Shown here piece after piece: positions 45,202 through 55,435 of a stretch of DNA of 64,000 nucleotides (within the stretch, counting starts at the first letter, position 1; each line of letters starts with the position of its first letter). Under the pieces are notes generated by a model. That model searched no databases, had not been told where the DNA came from, and was given only the letters and a program-made list of their open reading frames with translations. Both the position numbers and the translations under genes were made by a program. This stretch comes from Vibrio inusitatus. Lineage in GTDB: Bacteria; Pseudomonadota; Gammaproteobacteria; Enterobacterales; Vibrionaceae. The stretch covers positions 1,488,001 through 1,552,000 of the forward strand of contig AP024878.1 in assembly GCA_024346935.1 (NCBI GenBank), written 5' to 3'.

Positions 45202-45363
45202 CTAGTCGTCATCACCGCATTTTTGACACGGCTGATACGTTCTCTCTCCTTCATTAACAACCGCGAAATCACTCACGCATTTCTCACACAATGCCATCTT
45301 TGGGTAAGCGACATTTTGTTTTTTAGAAGAAGTGTCACCTTCAACGATGTAGTATTTTCTCAT
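45202..45363 (-). CDS. 53-residue zinc-ribbon protein
   Basis: The frame MRKYYIVEGDTSSKKQNV... carries CEKC at residues 26-29 and CQKC at 46-49, a classic four-cysteine zinc ribbon with 16 residues between knuckles, and an acidic GDDD end. The ribosome site (AAGATAGAAC) is weak. Function unknown. It resembles the 38-residue microprotein at 6446-6562 in having paired knuckles and an acidic tail. Confidence 0.65.
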   Translation of the reverse strand: MRKYYIVEGDTSSKKQNVAYPKMALCEKCVSDFAVVNEGERTYQPCQKCGDDD

Positions 45364-45541
45364 GTTCTATCTTATTAATTTTTTGATAACTAACAGAATT
45401 ATAACGAAATACTAAAAGGGTTTGAGAAAGATTTTCAACGTGGAGTGAAGCGAGCCTAAATTAAGCGCTTGTGATTTGCACGTTCTCCTAATGACTATTG
45501 ATGATAGACTCACTCAATAGTCATGACTCAGCGGAAACACT

Positions 45542-45931
45542 ATGAAAGACTGTAACCAATGTGGGAAATGCTGCATCAAATATGGAAATGGCGATTTAGC
45601 TGCCACACAAGAAGAAATAGATCTGTGGGAGATATTTAATCCAGATATCTTTGAATATGTGAAAGATGGAAAGATCTGGTTTGATCCCGAAACAAGAGAG
45701 CAATTAGATCGCTGCCCATTTTTAGAGTTAGTACCAAAAATCAAAGTTGAAGAGAAAGACAAATATACCTGTAGTATTTACCAAGACCGGCCAGAAGATT
45801 GTCGCCTCTACCCTAGCCTTATCGACGAGATGGTTAGAGATGAATGTGAAATGATTGAAATTGACGATCTAGAGAACCCAAACAAAGCTCAGAAGCAACT
45901 AGACAAACTAATGAGCTCAAGCCGACCATAG
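45542..45931 (+). CDS. YkgJ family cysteine-cluster protein
   Basis: 129 residues. It starts MKDCNQCGKCCIKYG, the CxxCGxCC cluster, and a distal cysteine set is present ('LDRCPFLEL', 'YTCSIYQDRPEDCRLYP'). This pattern binds zinc or an iron-sulfur cluster. Function unknown. The only plus-strand gene in this run. Confidence 0.85.
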   Translation: MKDCNQCGKCCIKYGNGDLAATQEEIDLWEIFNPDIFEYVKDGKIWFDPETREQLDRCPFLELVPKIKVEEKDKYTCSIYQDRPEDCRLYPSLIDEMVRDECEMIEIDDLENPNKAQKQLDKLMSSSRP

Positions 45932-46060
45932 AGCTATGCCTGAGGTTAATTCTTGCGCTTGTATATTGCGTCCAATTAAGTTCCAGACCGACACAAGCCT
46001 GAACCTAAAGCGACGCGCTGATTATACCCAGCCATTTGTTTTTGAACGCAAATCAAAAAA

Positions 46061-46342
46061 TTAGAGAACAGTAACACCTTCAATTTCAATTACCGAATTG
46101 GCATTAGCTCTTTCGATTATTTTCAGCAAAGTCGTTTGGATTTGCTCGTTGTCCCTAATTTCAGTTTCACAACAGAAACGCTCCTCTTGAACGCCATCCC
46201 CTTCACCTAACACAAATTGAACTGCTACTTCAGTTGCACAATCCTTGGTAACTCCATAGTACGCTAATGTGATTTTTGGATAACCATTGAAGCCTTTTTT
46301 AACCTGCTTTGCGATACGTTTTTTAGCTTTATCCAAATTCAT
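46061..46342 (-). CDS. Conserved-looking small protein of unknown function
   Basis: 93 residues, with a basic N-terminal helix (MNLDKAKKRIAKQVKKGFNGYP), then alternating beta-strand sequence and acidic patches ('VQFVLGEGDGVQEERFCCETEIRDN') with two adjacent cysteines. AAGGAAGTTGT before the ATG supports translation. No family recognised. Confidence 0.65.
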   Translation of the reverse strand: MNLDKAKKRIAKQVKKGFNGYPKITLAYYGVTKDCATEVAVQFVLGEGDGVQEERFCCETEIRDNEQIQTTLLKIIERANANSVIEIEGVTVL

Positions 46343-46574
46343 ACAACTTCCTTTTCAAGGCTGATATTCAAGAGAAATATAACGCCACCATAACACGTAC
46401 TGACGACCAACTTTCCATATAAACCACAAACGACGAATGTTATGAGTATCGTGTTGATGGTTTTGTTACATGCGTTGTTAAAATTACCTAAGAGGTTTGC
46501 CTCAAACCTGATCTAGAAGCGTCAGTTAACCAACGATTTATAATGTTCCATTGGTTGAACTGAAAAACCGGTGT

Positions 46575-46766
46575 TTAGACGATTTCCTTTACCCGACCCA
46601 CATCACCACTTTCGAGACGAACCTTAATACCGTGCGGATGATTGGGTGACTTAGTCAGAATATCTTTAACTACGCCTGAAGTGAGGGTTCCAGTGCGCTG
46701 ATCTTTCTTAAGGACAATTTTCACTTCTAAGCCAGCGTGAATATCCGATCTTTGAGTTCCGTCCAT
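46575..46766 (-). CDS. YwbE family protein
   Basis: 63 residues, the family length. 'RSDIHAGLEVKIVLKKDQRTGTLTSGVVKDILTKSPNHPHGIKVRLESGDVGRVKEI' is the YwbE (DUF2196) consensus; nearly the whole protein is a small beta-barrel. Molecular role unknown. AAGGAAAAGAAT precedes the ATG. It lies downstream of the DEAD-box gene, after that gene's terminator. Confidence 0.92.
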   Translation of the reverse strand: MDGTQRSDIHAGLEVKIVLKKDQRTGTLTSGVVKDILTKSPNHPHGIKVRLESGDVGRVKEIV

Positions 46767-46798
46767 ATTCTTTTCCTTATTGCTACAGTATGAATCAT

Positions 46799-46844
46799 AA
46801 AAAAGTGCCAGCTAGCTAGCTTGAAAAACGCCGGACTAGCACTT
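46799..46844 (-). terminator. Terminator of the DEAD-box helicase gene
   Basis: AAGTGC/GCACTT outer stem (46803-46808, 46839-46844) with an inner AGCTAGCT-rich arm, followed on the minus strand by TTTT. Confidence 0.6.
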
Positions 46845-46855
46845 ATTAGTTTCGA

Positions 46856-48151
46856 TTAAGAGTTTCTTAACCAGATATCGTCGGAGCCGCCCTGTCCTTT
46901 TTTCTTGCGCTTCTTCTTGCCAGTACCGGCAGGTGCCGCCTTTGGCTTGTTGGCTTCAATCATTTCTTGAGTAATGGTTTCATCCACTTCAAACCCTGCA
47001 ACTTGCTCGCGCTCAAGACGAATCTTGTTTTTCTTTTCGATTACCTTAAAGTGATGCAAGTCTTCATAGTCGATAAGTGATAGAGCTAAACCTACTTCGC
47101 CTGCACGACCACTTCGTCCAATGCGGTGCATGTAATCTGATGGGCTTCTTGGGAGGTCGAAGTTGATAACCACTGGTAGTTTTTCAATATCCAAGCCACG
47201 GGCTGCGATGTCCGTTGCGATAAGTACTTCAATCTCACCTGACTTAAACGCATCAAGAATACGCGTACGATAGCCTTGACCTTTATCACCATGGAATACG
47301 TCTGCTTCAATACCGCGCTTGTACAGCTTGTCCGCTAAGTGTTCACAGCTGTTTTTTGCATTCACAAACACTAACGCTTGTCGCCATTGATGTTTCTTGA
47401 TTAGGTGAGCCAATACCGCTGTTTTTTCGCCTTTGTTGACGTTGAATACGCGCTGAACCACAGTACTCTCGTCATCGCTCTGTAGCTGAACTTCAACGGG
47501 ATCATTTAGCAGTTCTTGAGTTAGCGCCTGTACTTGTTCAGGAAAAGTTGCTGAGAACAAAAGTGTCTGTTTTTGCTTAGGCAGTTTTGCCAAAAGATCC
47601 GACAACTCTTCGGTAAAACCTAGGCTCAACATACGGTCAGCTTCATCAAGTACTAACGTCTTCACTCTATCAAGCTTGATGGCATTGCTAGAAATTAGAT
47701 CAAGTAGACGACCTGGCGTTGCTACTAAGATATCCGCACCACCACGCAGCGTTTGCATTTGTGCATTAGTGGATACACCACCGAACACCGCTACTGTTTT
47801 GATCTCACCGTTAAAGTGGACCGCGTAAGATTTAATGTTATCAGCAACCTGTTTTGCCAACTCTCGCGTTGGAACCAAGATCAAACCAGAGACAAAATTG
47901 CCCTTGCTTGCGCTAGATTTTACCAAATCATGTTTGGTGAACAATTCTTGTAGCATCGGCAATGCAAATGCGGCTGTCTTGCCTGAACCAGTATTCGCAC
48001 CGGCAATGACGTCACGACCCGCTAGTACACTAGGAATGATTTGCGCTTGAATAGGTGTAGGCTGTTGATATTCCAGCTCCTCTAGTCGTGCTAAAAGAGG
48101 TTGAATTAAGGCAAGATCAGCAAAGCTGTTAGGGGTTGTAGCATTGGTCAT
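46856..48151 (-). CDS. DEAD-box RNA helicase (RhlE-like)
   Basis: 431 residues. Motifs in order: Q motif (QQPTPIQAQIIP), I (AGANTGSGKT), Ia (PTRELAKQ), Ib (TPGRLLDL), II (VLDEADRML), III (SATFP), IV (ALVFVNAKNSCE), V (ATDIAARGLDI) and VI (YMHRIGRSGRAG). A basic Lys-rich tail (GTGKKKRKKKGQGG) suggests RNA binding. It unwinds RNA using ATP. Separate from pheT by 186 bases. Confidence 0.95.
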   Translation of the reverse strand: MTNATTPNSFADLALIQPLLARLEELEYQQPTPIQAQIIPSVLAGRDVIAGANTGSGKTAAFALPMLQELFTKHDLVKSSASKGNFVSGLILVPTRELAKQVADNIKSYAVHFNGEIKTVAVFGGVSTNAQMQTLRGGADILVATPGRLLDLISSNAIKLDRVKTLVLDEADRMLSLGFTEELSDLLAKLPKQKQTLLFSATFPEQVQALTQELLNDPVEVQLQSDDESTVVQRVFNVNKGEKTAVLAHLIKKHQWRQALVFVNAKNSCEHLADKLYKRGIEADVFHGDKGQGYRTRILDAFKSGEIEVLIATDIAARGLDIEKLPVVINFDLPRSPSDYMHRIGRSGRAGEVGLALSLIDYEDLHHFKVIEKKNKIRLEREQVAGFEVDETITQEMIEANKPKAAPAGTGKKKRKKKGQGGSDDIWLRNS

Positions 48152-48273
48152 AGATAATTTGGCTCAGACTTAAATAGTGAGGCGCATTCTAGCGTATTTC
48201 GGCTCGTTGAAGTAGTACTAACGACTTTCTGCCCGCTCTCAGTGCAAATACACGCAATTTCGCAGAAGATAGC

Positions 48274-48303
48274 TAAAAAAATAGGGAGCCATCAGGCTCC
48301 CTA
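48274..48303 (-). terminator. Terminator of the pheST operon
   Basis: TAGGGAGCC/GGCTCCCTA stem with loop ATCA, followed on the minus strand by seven T. It lies 35 bases beyond the pheT stop. That ihfA does not follow within this transcript fits the interrupted gene order. Confidence 0.9.
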
Positions 48304-48337
48304 GTTCATCTAGTGTTACTCAGTACTCGTTATAAAA

Positions 48338-50725
48338 CTAGTCACGCAGTACAGCGTCAAACTTATCTGATACAGCGTTGACTGTTGCTTCTACAGCGCC
48401 AGAGATGTCAGCTTCTTCCAGTGTACGCTCAACTGATTGAAGAGTAAGAGCAATCGCAAGACTCTTCTTACCTTCTTCAACGCCTTTACCTTGGTAAACG
48501 TCGAACAGTTTCGCATCTGTCATTAGCTCGCCACCGTTTGCAAGACATGCAGCTACTACGTCGCCAGAAGCCACGGCTTCATCAACAACTAGCGCGATGT
48601 CGCGACGGTTTGCAGGGAACTTAGATACCGCTACTGCTTCAGGCAATACGCGAGTCGCAATTGATGACCACTCAAGTTCAAACACAACAGTACGGCCGTT
48701 AAGACCAAATTTGCGCTCAAGCTCAGGGTGAACAGTACCAATCACGCCCACTTCTTTACCGTCTAGGATAATAGCCGCAGCTTGTCCTGGGTGAAGTGCT
48801 GGGTGCTTAGTCGCCGCAAAGCTGTATGCTTTGTCGTCACATGTGAGTTCAAGAACCGCTTCTAGGTCGCCTTTAAGATCAAAGAAATCAACGGTGTTGG
48901 TTTCAATATCCCAGTGCTCTTCAGAGCGAGTACCCGCAATAACGCCCGCAAGCATCGATTCTTGACGCATGCCGTTTTCAGCATTTGCATCAGGGATAAA
49001 ACGAAGACCTGATTCAAATAGACGTACACGTGGTTGCTGACGCTTTTGGTTGTGAACAACAGTGTTTAGAAGACCTTGAATCAACTGCACACGCATCGCT
49101 GACATATCAGCAGAGATAGGGAACGGCAGAATCAAAGGTTCAATGTTTGGTTCAATTAGCTTTTGCTGCTCAGGCTCTACAAAGCTGTAAGTCACTGCTT
49201 CGTGGTAACCACGGTCTACTAGCAAATCACGAACACGCTTAAGTGGCTGGTTCGCCTCTTTATGATCGTTCATTGTAAGTGCCGCCATTGGCGCTTGATT
49301 AGGAATGTTGTTGTAACCGAAGATACGGCCAACTTCTTCAATCAAATCTTCTTCGATAGCGATATCAAAACGCCATGTTGGAGCAATTGCGTTCCAGCCA
49401 GCATCAGTAGTTTCAACTGTGCAGCCAAGACGCTCAAGGATCTCAGCTACGTCTGCATCAGAGATAGAGTGACCTAGTAGGCTGTCTAGCTTTGAGCGAC
49501 GCAGAGATACCGTGTTTGCTTTTGGAAGATCTGCTTCAGATTCAACACCAGCGATTGGTGCAACGTCACCACCACAAATTTCAACAAGAAGCTGTGTCGC
49601 ACGCTCCATTGCTTTATGCTGCAGTGCGAAATCCACACCACGCTCAAAGCGCATAGAAGAATCAGTATGCAAACCGTAAGCGCGCGCGCGGCCACGGATA
49701 TGATCCGGTGCAAAGAATGCACTTTCAAGTAATACATCTGTTGTTTCTGTCGTTACGCCAGAGCTTTCACCACCGAATACACCTGCAATAGCCAGTGCTT
49801 GGTTGTGATCAGCAATAACAAGTGTATCTGCGTTTAGCTTCGCTTCGTTGCCATCAAGAAGAGTCAGTTTCTCGTCTTGCTCAGCCATACGAACCACAAT
49901 GCCACCTTCAATCTTGCTTAGATCGAATGCATGCATTGGTTGGCCTTGCTCTAGCATCACGTAGTTGGTGATATCAACGATTGGGTCGATAGAACGAATG
50001 CCACAGCGACGAAGTCTTTCTTGCATCCAGATTGGAGTAGAAGCTTTAACGTTTACATTCTTAACCACACGGCCAAGATAACGTGGACATGCTTCTTGAG
50101 CTTTTACTTCAACAGAAACAGTGTCTTGAATGCTTTCAGCAACGAATGTGAACTCAGGCTCTTTTACCGCTTCACGGTTAAGAACACCTACTTCACGAGC
50201 TAAACCACGGATGCTAAAGCAATCCGCACGGTTAGCTGTTAGGTCAACATCTACTGTTACGTCGTTTAGATCTAGGAACTCACGGAAATCAGTACCGATT
50301 ACCGCAGTTTCAGGTAGTTCCATTATGCCATCAGACTCGATGTCGATACCTAGCTCAGTAAATGAACACAGCATACCGTTTGACGGTTGGCCACGCAGTT
50401 TTGCTTTTTTGATTTTGAAATCGCCAGGTAGAACAGCACCGACAGTTGCAACAGCAACTAAGATACCTTGGCGGCAGTTTGAAGCGCCACATACGATATC
50501 TAGCAATTCTTCAGCGCCAACGTCTATTTTTGTTACGCGCAGTTTGTCAGCATCTGGATGCTGACCACATTCAACAACTTTACCTACTTTAACGCCAGTA
50601 AATTCGCCCGCTACAGGAAGAACGTCGTCTACCTCTAAGCCAGCCATTGTAATTTGGTGTGTTAGTTCGTCAGTAGTAACCGCAGGGCTAACCCACTGAC
50701 GAAGCCATGATTCACTGAATTTCAT
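48338..50725 (-). CDS. pheT: Phenylalanine-tRNA ligase beta subunit
   Basis: 795 residues, the usual length. The EMAP-like tRNA-binding domain at the N-terminus ('[24 protein letters not shown]'), the B3/B4 editing domain ('[18 protein letters not shown]', '[15 protein letters not shown]'), B5, the catalytic-like core and the C-terminal anticodon-binding (FDX-ACB) domain ('[18 protein letters not shown]') are all present. Works with PheS as an alpha2-beta2 synthetase. Starts 17 bases after pheS. Confidence 0.97.
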   Translation of the reverse strand: MKFSESWLRQWVSPAVTTDELTHQITMAGLEVDDVLPVAGEFTGVKVGKVVECGQHPDADKLRVTKIDVGAEELLDIVCGASNCRQGILVAVATVGAVLPGDFKIKKAKLRGQPSNGMLCSFTELGIDIESDGIMELPETAVIGTDFREFLDLNDVTVDVDLTANRADCFSIRGLAREVGVLNREAVKEPEFTFVAESIQDTVSVEVKAQEACPRYLGRVVKNVNVKASTPIWMQERLRRCGIRSIDPIVDITNYVMLEQGQPMHAFDLSKIEGGIVVRMAEQDEKLTLLDGNEAKLNADTLVIADHNQALAIAGVFGGESSGVTTETTDVLLESAFFAPDHIRGRARAYGLHTDSSMRFERGVDFALQHKAMERATQLLVEICGGDVAPIAGVESEADLPKANTVSLRRSKLDSLLGHSISDADVAEILERLGCTVETTDAGWNAIAPTWRFDIAIEEDLIEEVGRIFGYNNIPNQAPMAALTMNDHKEANQPLKRVRDLLVDRGYHEAVTYSFVEPEQQKLIEPNIEPLILPFPISADMSAMRVQLIQGLLNTVVHNQKRQQPRVRLFESGLRFIPDANAENGMRQESMLAGVIAGTRSEEHWDIETNTVDFFDLKGDLEAVLELTCDDKAYSFAATKHPALHPGQAAAIILDGKEVGVIGTVHPELERKFGLNGRTVVFELEWSSIATRVLPEAVAVSKFPANRRDIALVVDEAVASGDVVAACLANGGELMTDAKLFDVYQGKGVEEGKKSLAIALTLQSVERTLEEADISGAVEATVNAVSDKFDAVLRD

Positions 50726-50742
50726 CTAATTGTGCCCCTGGA

Positions 50743-51741
<999 letters not shown>

Positions 51742-51838
51742 CTAGTTGACAGTATCCTTCGGGATTTCGGGTATTTTGAATAGCTACACATAGTAATAAA
51801 AGGCAGACACAAAGCCAAACCTAATTGGGAGGAAATTC

Positions 51839-51855
51839 AAGATTTATTAAATCTT
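51839..51855. other. Palindrome upstream of pheS
   Basis: AAGATTTA-T-TAAATCTT, perfect eight-base half sites around one base, about 115 bases before pheS. It could be a repressor site or part of an mRNA leader. Confidence 0.3.
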
Positions 51856-52022
51856 TGGCAAGATCGGGTGCAAATGGGTACATATTGTCGACTAAACAAT
51901 CGGTAAGTTGCCAATGCTATCCTATAAATTATAACCACTGTAAGCGTATTTGTTGATACAACGGGTAAGCATGGTTGCCAGTACAGTAGAGTCACGCGAT
52001 GCTTTTTTGTTTACTTCTATGA

Positions 52023-52307
52023 ATGCACATTACAAAACGGTATAAAAAGCCTCATATATTGATTTCCGGCTGGCTATTGGCTAATGCTAACCTCTGTTTG
52101 ATATTTACTATGCTTCTAAAGGCAGGAACGCTTGCCGTTGCGTTAACAGTGCAAGTATTCGCATTTTCTTTTTGGAGTCGCAGGTTTATTTTCATTGTTA
52201 TTTTTAAGGCATTTGTCATTGATATGTCTCAGCTAATGGAGTTCTTTCTTAGGGATAGGGTTTTACCTAGTGGCAATGGGTTCGCTTTTCCAGCGCTTAA
52301 AACATGA
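52023..52307 (+). CDS. Doubtful small membrane-protein frame
   Basis: 94 residues with two hydrophobic stretches (about residues 12-32 and 36-68) and a basic start (MHITKRYKKPH). No ribosome site precedes the ATG, and no family is recognised. It may be a remnant or chance. I include it because it fills an otherwise empty 665-bp gap between pheS and the DUF3080 gene. Confidence 0.3.
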   Translation: MHITKRYKKPHILISGWLLANANLCLIFTMLLKAGTLAVALTVQVFAFSFWSRRFIFIVIFKAFVIDMSQLMEFFLRDRVLPSGNGFAFPALKT

Positions 52308-52391
52308 TGACAATGCGATGAACAAGCCCACTTAGACTATCTACTCTCCCACTGCGTATACGTGACTGTAAGTATTAATCGAGGGCTATTT

Positions 52392-53399
52392 GTGACGGAA
52401 GCAAAATACGCAATCATTATTGGCGCATGCTTAGGGCTACTTGGTTGTGACCAAGCACCTAATGTTGAAAATAGATTTGAGAACTATCTTAATCGTCTTG
52501 CAAACGTTCAACAAAAAAACGCGATTGAAGTGGTTATTCCAACACCTGACTACCCAAGAAAACGAGAACTCTTCCAGCAAACTTCTAGGCAAACCGTTGG
52601 CGTAGTCGACGCATTACAACTGTCCAAATGTAATCTTATGGAACTGGTTGCCCAGAGGAACACAGTGCTTGGTAAGGTGCAAGATCAGTTCCGAAACTTA
52701 GAGTATGAAATTGCACTGTTGAGTGGACTAAAATCGTGTTTGGACACCAATAAATTGAGCGCTACACTCAACGAAGACTTGCAAAACATCTATAGCATTA
52801 AGTGGCAAGAATTGCCGTTACATATCACTAATACTCTCTACAGTAGCGACGCGTTTTACGCTAATTTATTCTCAACGGACTGGTACACAAAAGAAACTAA
52901 CCAAGGCTTATATAGCCTGCAAAATGTGCTTCAACAATTGTCTATGCTAGACGCGCTTTACCACAAGGGAGAACTACCTAGTTACTTTGATATTCTTAGC
53001 TTTCAAGAAGAGATAGAAAAGTACGACCAACTTGGTCGTATAAGTCATTCGCTTCAATCAGCGACCGTCTATTTACAAGCAACCACACAACAGCTTCAGC
53101 AGTACGATAACATTATATTTTGTGGAAATAACCGAGATACAACAAAGTACCGCAGATTAAAAAACGTATTTCATAAGTACTATATTGGGGAAATTCAGCC
53201 TTACCTCGCAGATCTTAATTCGGCCTACCATACGCTGTCTCCACACATCGAAATTCTTTATACCGTCAATCTCGACAACCAATACCATCATCCTGTACAA
53301 AGTGCATATAATAAATACACACAAGCAACAATCAGTCACGCACAATACTGGATGATTTTATTCAAACGTTGTGGCGATCAGGTTGGACAGTCCAGCTAA
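52392..53399 (+). CDS. DUF3080 family lipoprotein
   Basis: 335 residues from a GTG (MTEAKYAIIIGACLGLLGC) with GAGGG six bases upstream. The lipobox LLGC makes it an envelope lipoprotein. Mature regions 'FENYLNRLANVQQ', 'LQLSKCNLMELVAQRNTVLGKVQD' and 'LSGLKSCLDT' are what I recall of DUF3080, a mostly helical family of Vibrio, Shewanella and relatives. Role unknown. The sugar dehydrogenase gene follows 12 bases later. Confidence 0.86.
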   Translation: MTEAKYAIIIGACLGLLGCDQAPNVENRFENYLNRLANVQQKNAIEVVIPTPDYPRKRELFQQTSRQTVGVVDALQLSKCNLMELVAQRNTVLGKVQDQFRNLEYEIALLSGLKSCLDTNKLSATLNEDLQNIYSIKWQELPLHITNTLYSSDAFYANLFSTDWYTKETNQGLYSLQNVLQQLSMLDALYHKGELPSYFDILSFQEEIEKYDQLGRISHSLQSATVYLQATTQQLQQYDNIIFCGNNRDTTKYRRLKNVFHKYYIGEIQPYLADLNSAYHTLSPHIEILYTVNLDNQYHHPVQSAYNKYTQATISHAQYWMILFKRCGDQVGQSS

Positions 53400-53411
53400 A
53401 GGGAAACAGGC

Positions 53412-54497
53412 ATGCTTCGATCGACGAAAACTCATCTACTCGCACTTGCATTGGCAACAGTGGGATATGCGAACCTAAGCCACGCCTACAATTTGCAAAC
53501 CGTAGCAACTGGATTGAAAGTACCTTGGTCAATAGCGTTTTCTGATAGTGAAACTGCCGTAATTAGCGAGCGCAATGGGTCTATTGTGGAACTGGATATA
53601 CCATCAGGAAAATACAAAGCCTTGTTTAAACCTGACGATGTATACGCTGGTGGTCAAGGAGGGTTGCTAGACTTAGCTTTTCACCCGCAAGACACTAGCC
53701 GTTTGTTCCTCACCTACAGCCAAACGGATAAACAAGGTGCGAGCACTGTCCTGGCCTCTGCAACCTATATCAAAGGGTCGCTCAGTAACTTCAAAGAAGT
53801 ATTAGCAACGCAGTCTCACTCAGATACAGGAAGACACTTTGGCAGCCGCATTGTGTTTGATGATGAGAATAAGCTCTATTTTTCCATTGGTGATAGGGGC
53901 GATAGAGATAATGGCCAAGATACCTCTAATCATGCAGCCACGATTGTACGCATTAACGCTGATGGCTCAGTACCAAAAGACAACCCTTATGTGACCAACA
54001 ACGATGTTCTACCTGAGATATGGAGTTATGGGCATAGAAATACCCAAGGGATAACCTTTGACCCAGAAACGAAAACACTGTGGGCAATAGAGCATGGCCC
54101 TCGTGGCGGCGATGAAATAAACAAAATAGAAAAAGGGCATAACTACGGTTGGCCGATGACTTCTCATGGCAAAGAGTATTGGGGCCCTTTAATGGTGGGA
54201 GACTCTAAATACCAAGAAGGTGTTACCGCGCCTTCGCTCGTTTATACTCCATCTATTGCACCTTCCTCGCTTATTATCTACCGTGGCGAACGCTACCCTG
54301 ATCTTAACGGCAAACTCCTAGCCGGAGCCTTAAAGCTTACTCATATCAACGTTATCAAGATAGACGGTAACAAACTGATTGAAGAGAGGCGTTTGTTTGA
54401 AGACTTAGGCGAGCGAATTCGCGATATACAGGTATCGCCCGATGACTACCTGTATATCACAACCGATAGTGGAAAAGTGATGCGACTAATCCGCTAG
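53412..54497 (+). CDS. PQQ-dependent sugar dehydrogenase, soluble type
   Basis: 361 residues. A signal peptide (MLRSTKTHLLALALATVGYANLSHA) leads into a six-bladed beta-propeller. 'LQTVATGLKVPWSIAFSD', 'HFGSRIVFDDENKLYFSIGDRGDRDNGQD' and 'YGHRNTQGITFDPETKTLWAIEHGPRGGDEINKIEKGHNYGWP' are the glucose/sorbosone dehydrogenase (YliI/Asd) signatures. It would oxidise aldoses in the periplasm using pyrroloquinoline quinone; I see no PQQ-synthesis gene here. Downstream of the DUF3080 gene, probably one transcript. Confidence 0.93.
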   Translation: MLRSTKTHLLALALATVGYANLSHAYNLQTVATGLKVPWSIAFSDSETAVISERNGSIVELDIPSGKYKALFKPDDVYAGGQGGLLDLAFHPQDTSRLFLTYSQTDKQGASTVLASATYIKGSLSNFKEVLATQSHSDTGRHFGSRIVFDDENKLYFSIGDRGDRDNGQDTSNHAATIVRINADGSVPKDNPYVTNNDVLPEIWSYGHRNTQGITFDPETKTLWAIEHGPRGGDEINKIEKGHNYGWPMTSHGKEYWGPLMVGDSKYQEGVTAPSLVYTPSIAPSSLIIYRGERYPDLNGKLLAGALKLTHINVIKIDGNKLIEERRLFEDLGERIRDIQVSPDDYLYITTDSGKVMRLIR

Positions 54498-55325
54498 AGG
54501 GAGTTTCTCATTAGCTCCCCACTCTGCCCATGAACCATCGTATAAGATGGTTTCTGAGAGCCCAATGTGATGTGCCGCTAGGATAAGAATGCAAGCGGTT
54601 ATTCCTGAGCCACACGAAAAAACAAGACACCGTGAGTCTAACGCTCCAACACTAATAAACAGCTGCTCTATCGCCTGTTTCGATTTAAATCGGTGCCCCT
54701 CCATTAGTGATGAAAAAGGCAAGTTCACAGAATGGGGAATTCGCCCCGCCCTGACACCAGGTCTAGGCTCGGCAACTTCAGCATTAAATCTAGCGCTTCC
54801 CCGTGCATCGATAACTAATTGCGAAGTGTCATTTAAGCGATCAAGTAAAACTTGGTAATCTGTCACTTTGACTGGATTGTAGCAAGCAACAAAATCCCCT
54901 TTGATTGACGTTTCATCGTATGTTGAACTCGTTGGGTAACCTTGTGCTATCCACTCTGGCAAACCACCATCTAAAACCTTAACGTTGTCAAAGCCCATAA
55001 CTTTAAACGTCCACCAGGCTCGAGGTGCACTATAGATCCCTTGATTGTCAAAGATGACGATGGTGCTGTGTTTATTCACCCCTAACTTTTGAACCTTTTC
55101 AGTAAAAGCTGTTTGCGTCGGTAGAGCATGCAATTGCGTCGATTCGTTATCACAAAAGTCGTTTTCTATGTCAAAAGGTCGTGAACCAGAAATAGTTGAG
55201 AAGCTTGGGTACTCAATAGGCTCCTTGCCTACCACTTTCAACATAAATGCATCTAGCACAACTAAGTTATCATCAAGCAAATGCTCACTAAGCCATTGGC
55301 AATCAACCAATTCATCGTTCTTCAT
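54486..55325 (-). CDS. sseA: 3-mercaptopyruvate/thiosulfate sulfurtransferase
   Basis: 279 residues with two rhodanese domains (E. coli SseA 281). The catalytic cysteine is C238 in the loop SCGSGITA, the mercaptopyruvate-type signature. 'VIFDNQGIYSAPRAWWTFKVMGFDNVKVLDGG' and 'GRIPHSVNLPF' match the first domain and linker. It transfers sulfur from 3-mercaptopyruvate to a thiol or cyanide. Convergent with the dehydrogenase gene; the ends overlap by 12 bases. Confidence 0.95.
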   Translation of the reverse strand: MKNDELVDCQWLSEHLLDDNLVVLDAFMLKVVGKEPIEYPSFSTISGSRPFDIENDFCDNESTQLHALPTQTAFTEKVQKLGVNKHSTIVIFDNQGIYSAPRAWWTFKVMGFDNVKVLDGGLPEWIAQGYPTSSTYDETSIKGDFVACYNPVKVTDYQVLLDRLNDTSQLVIDARGSARFNAEVAEPRPGVRAGRIPHSVNLPFSSLMEGHRFKSKQAIEQLFISVGALDSRCLVFSCGSGITACILILAAHHIGLSETILYDGSWAEWGANEKLPLAD

Positions 55326-55435
55326 TTTTGACTCCTAATTGCATTAAACAACATTTGATTCTCTATTTTTGATTGGATTGTTTGAATAGTGCTCACAAGG
55401 TTTGCTCACTGCACTACCTTAAGATCTAGATTAGA

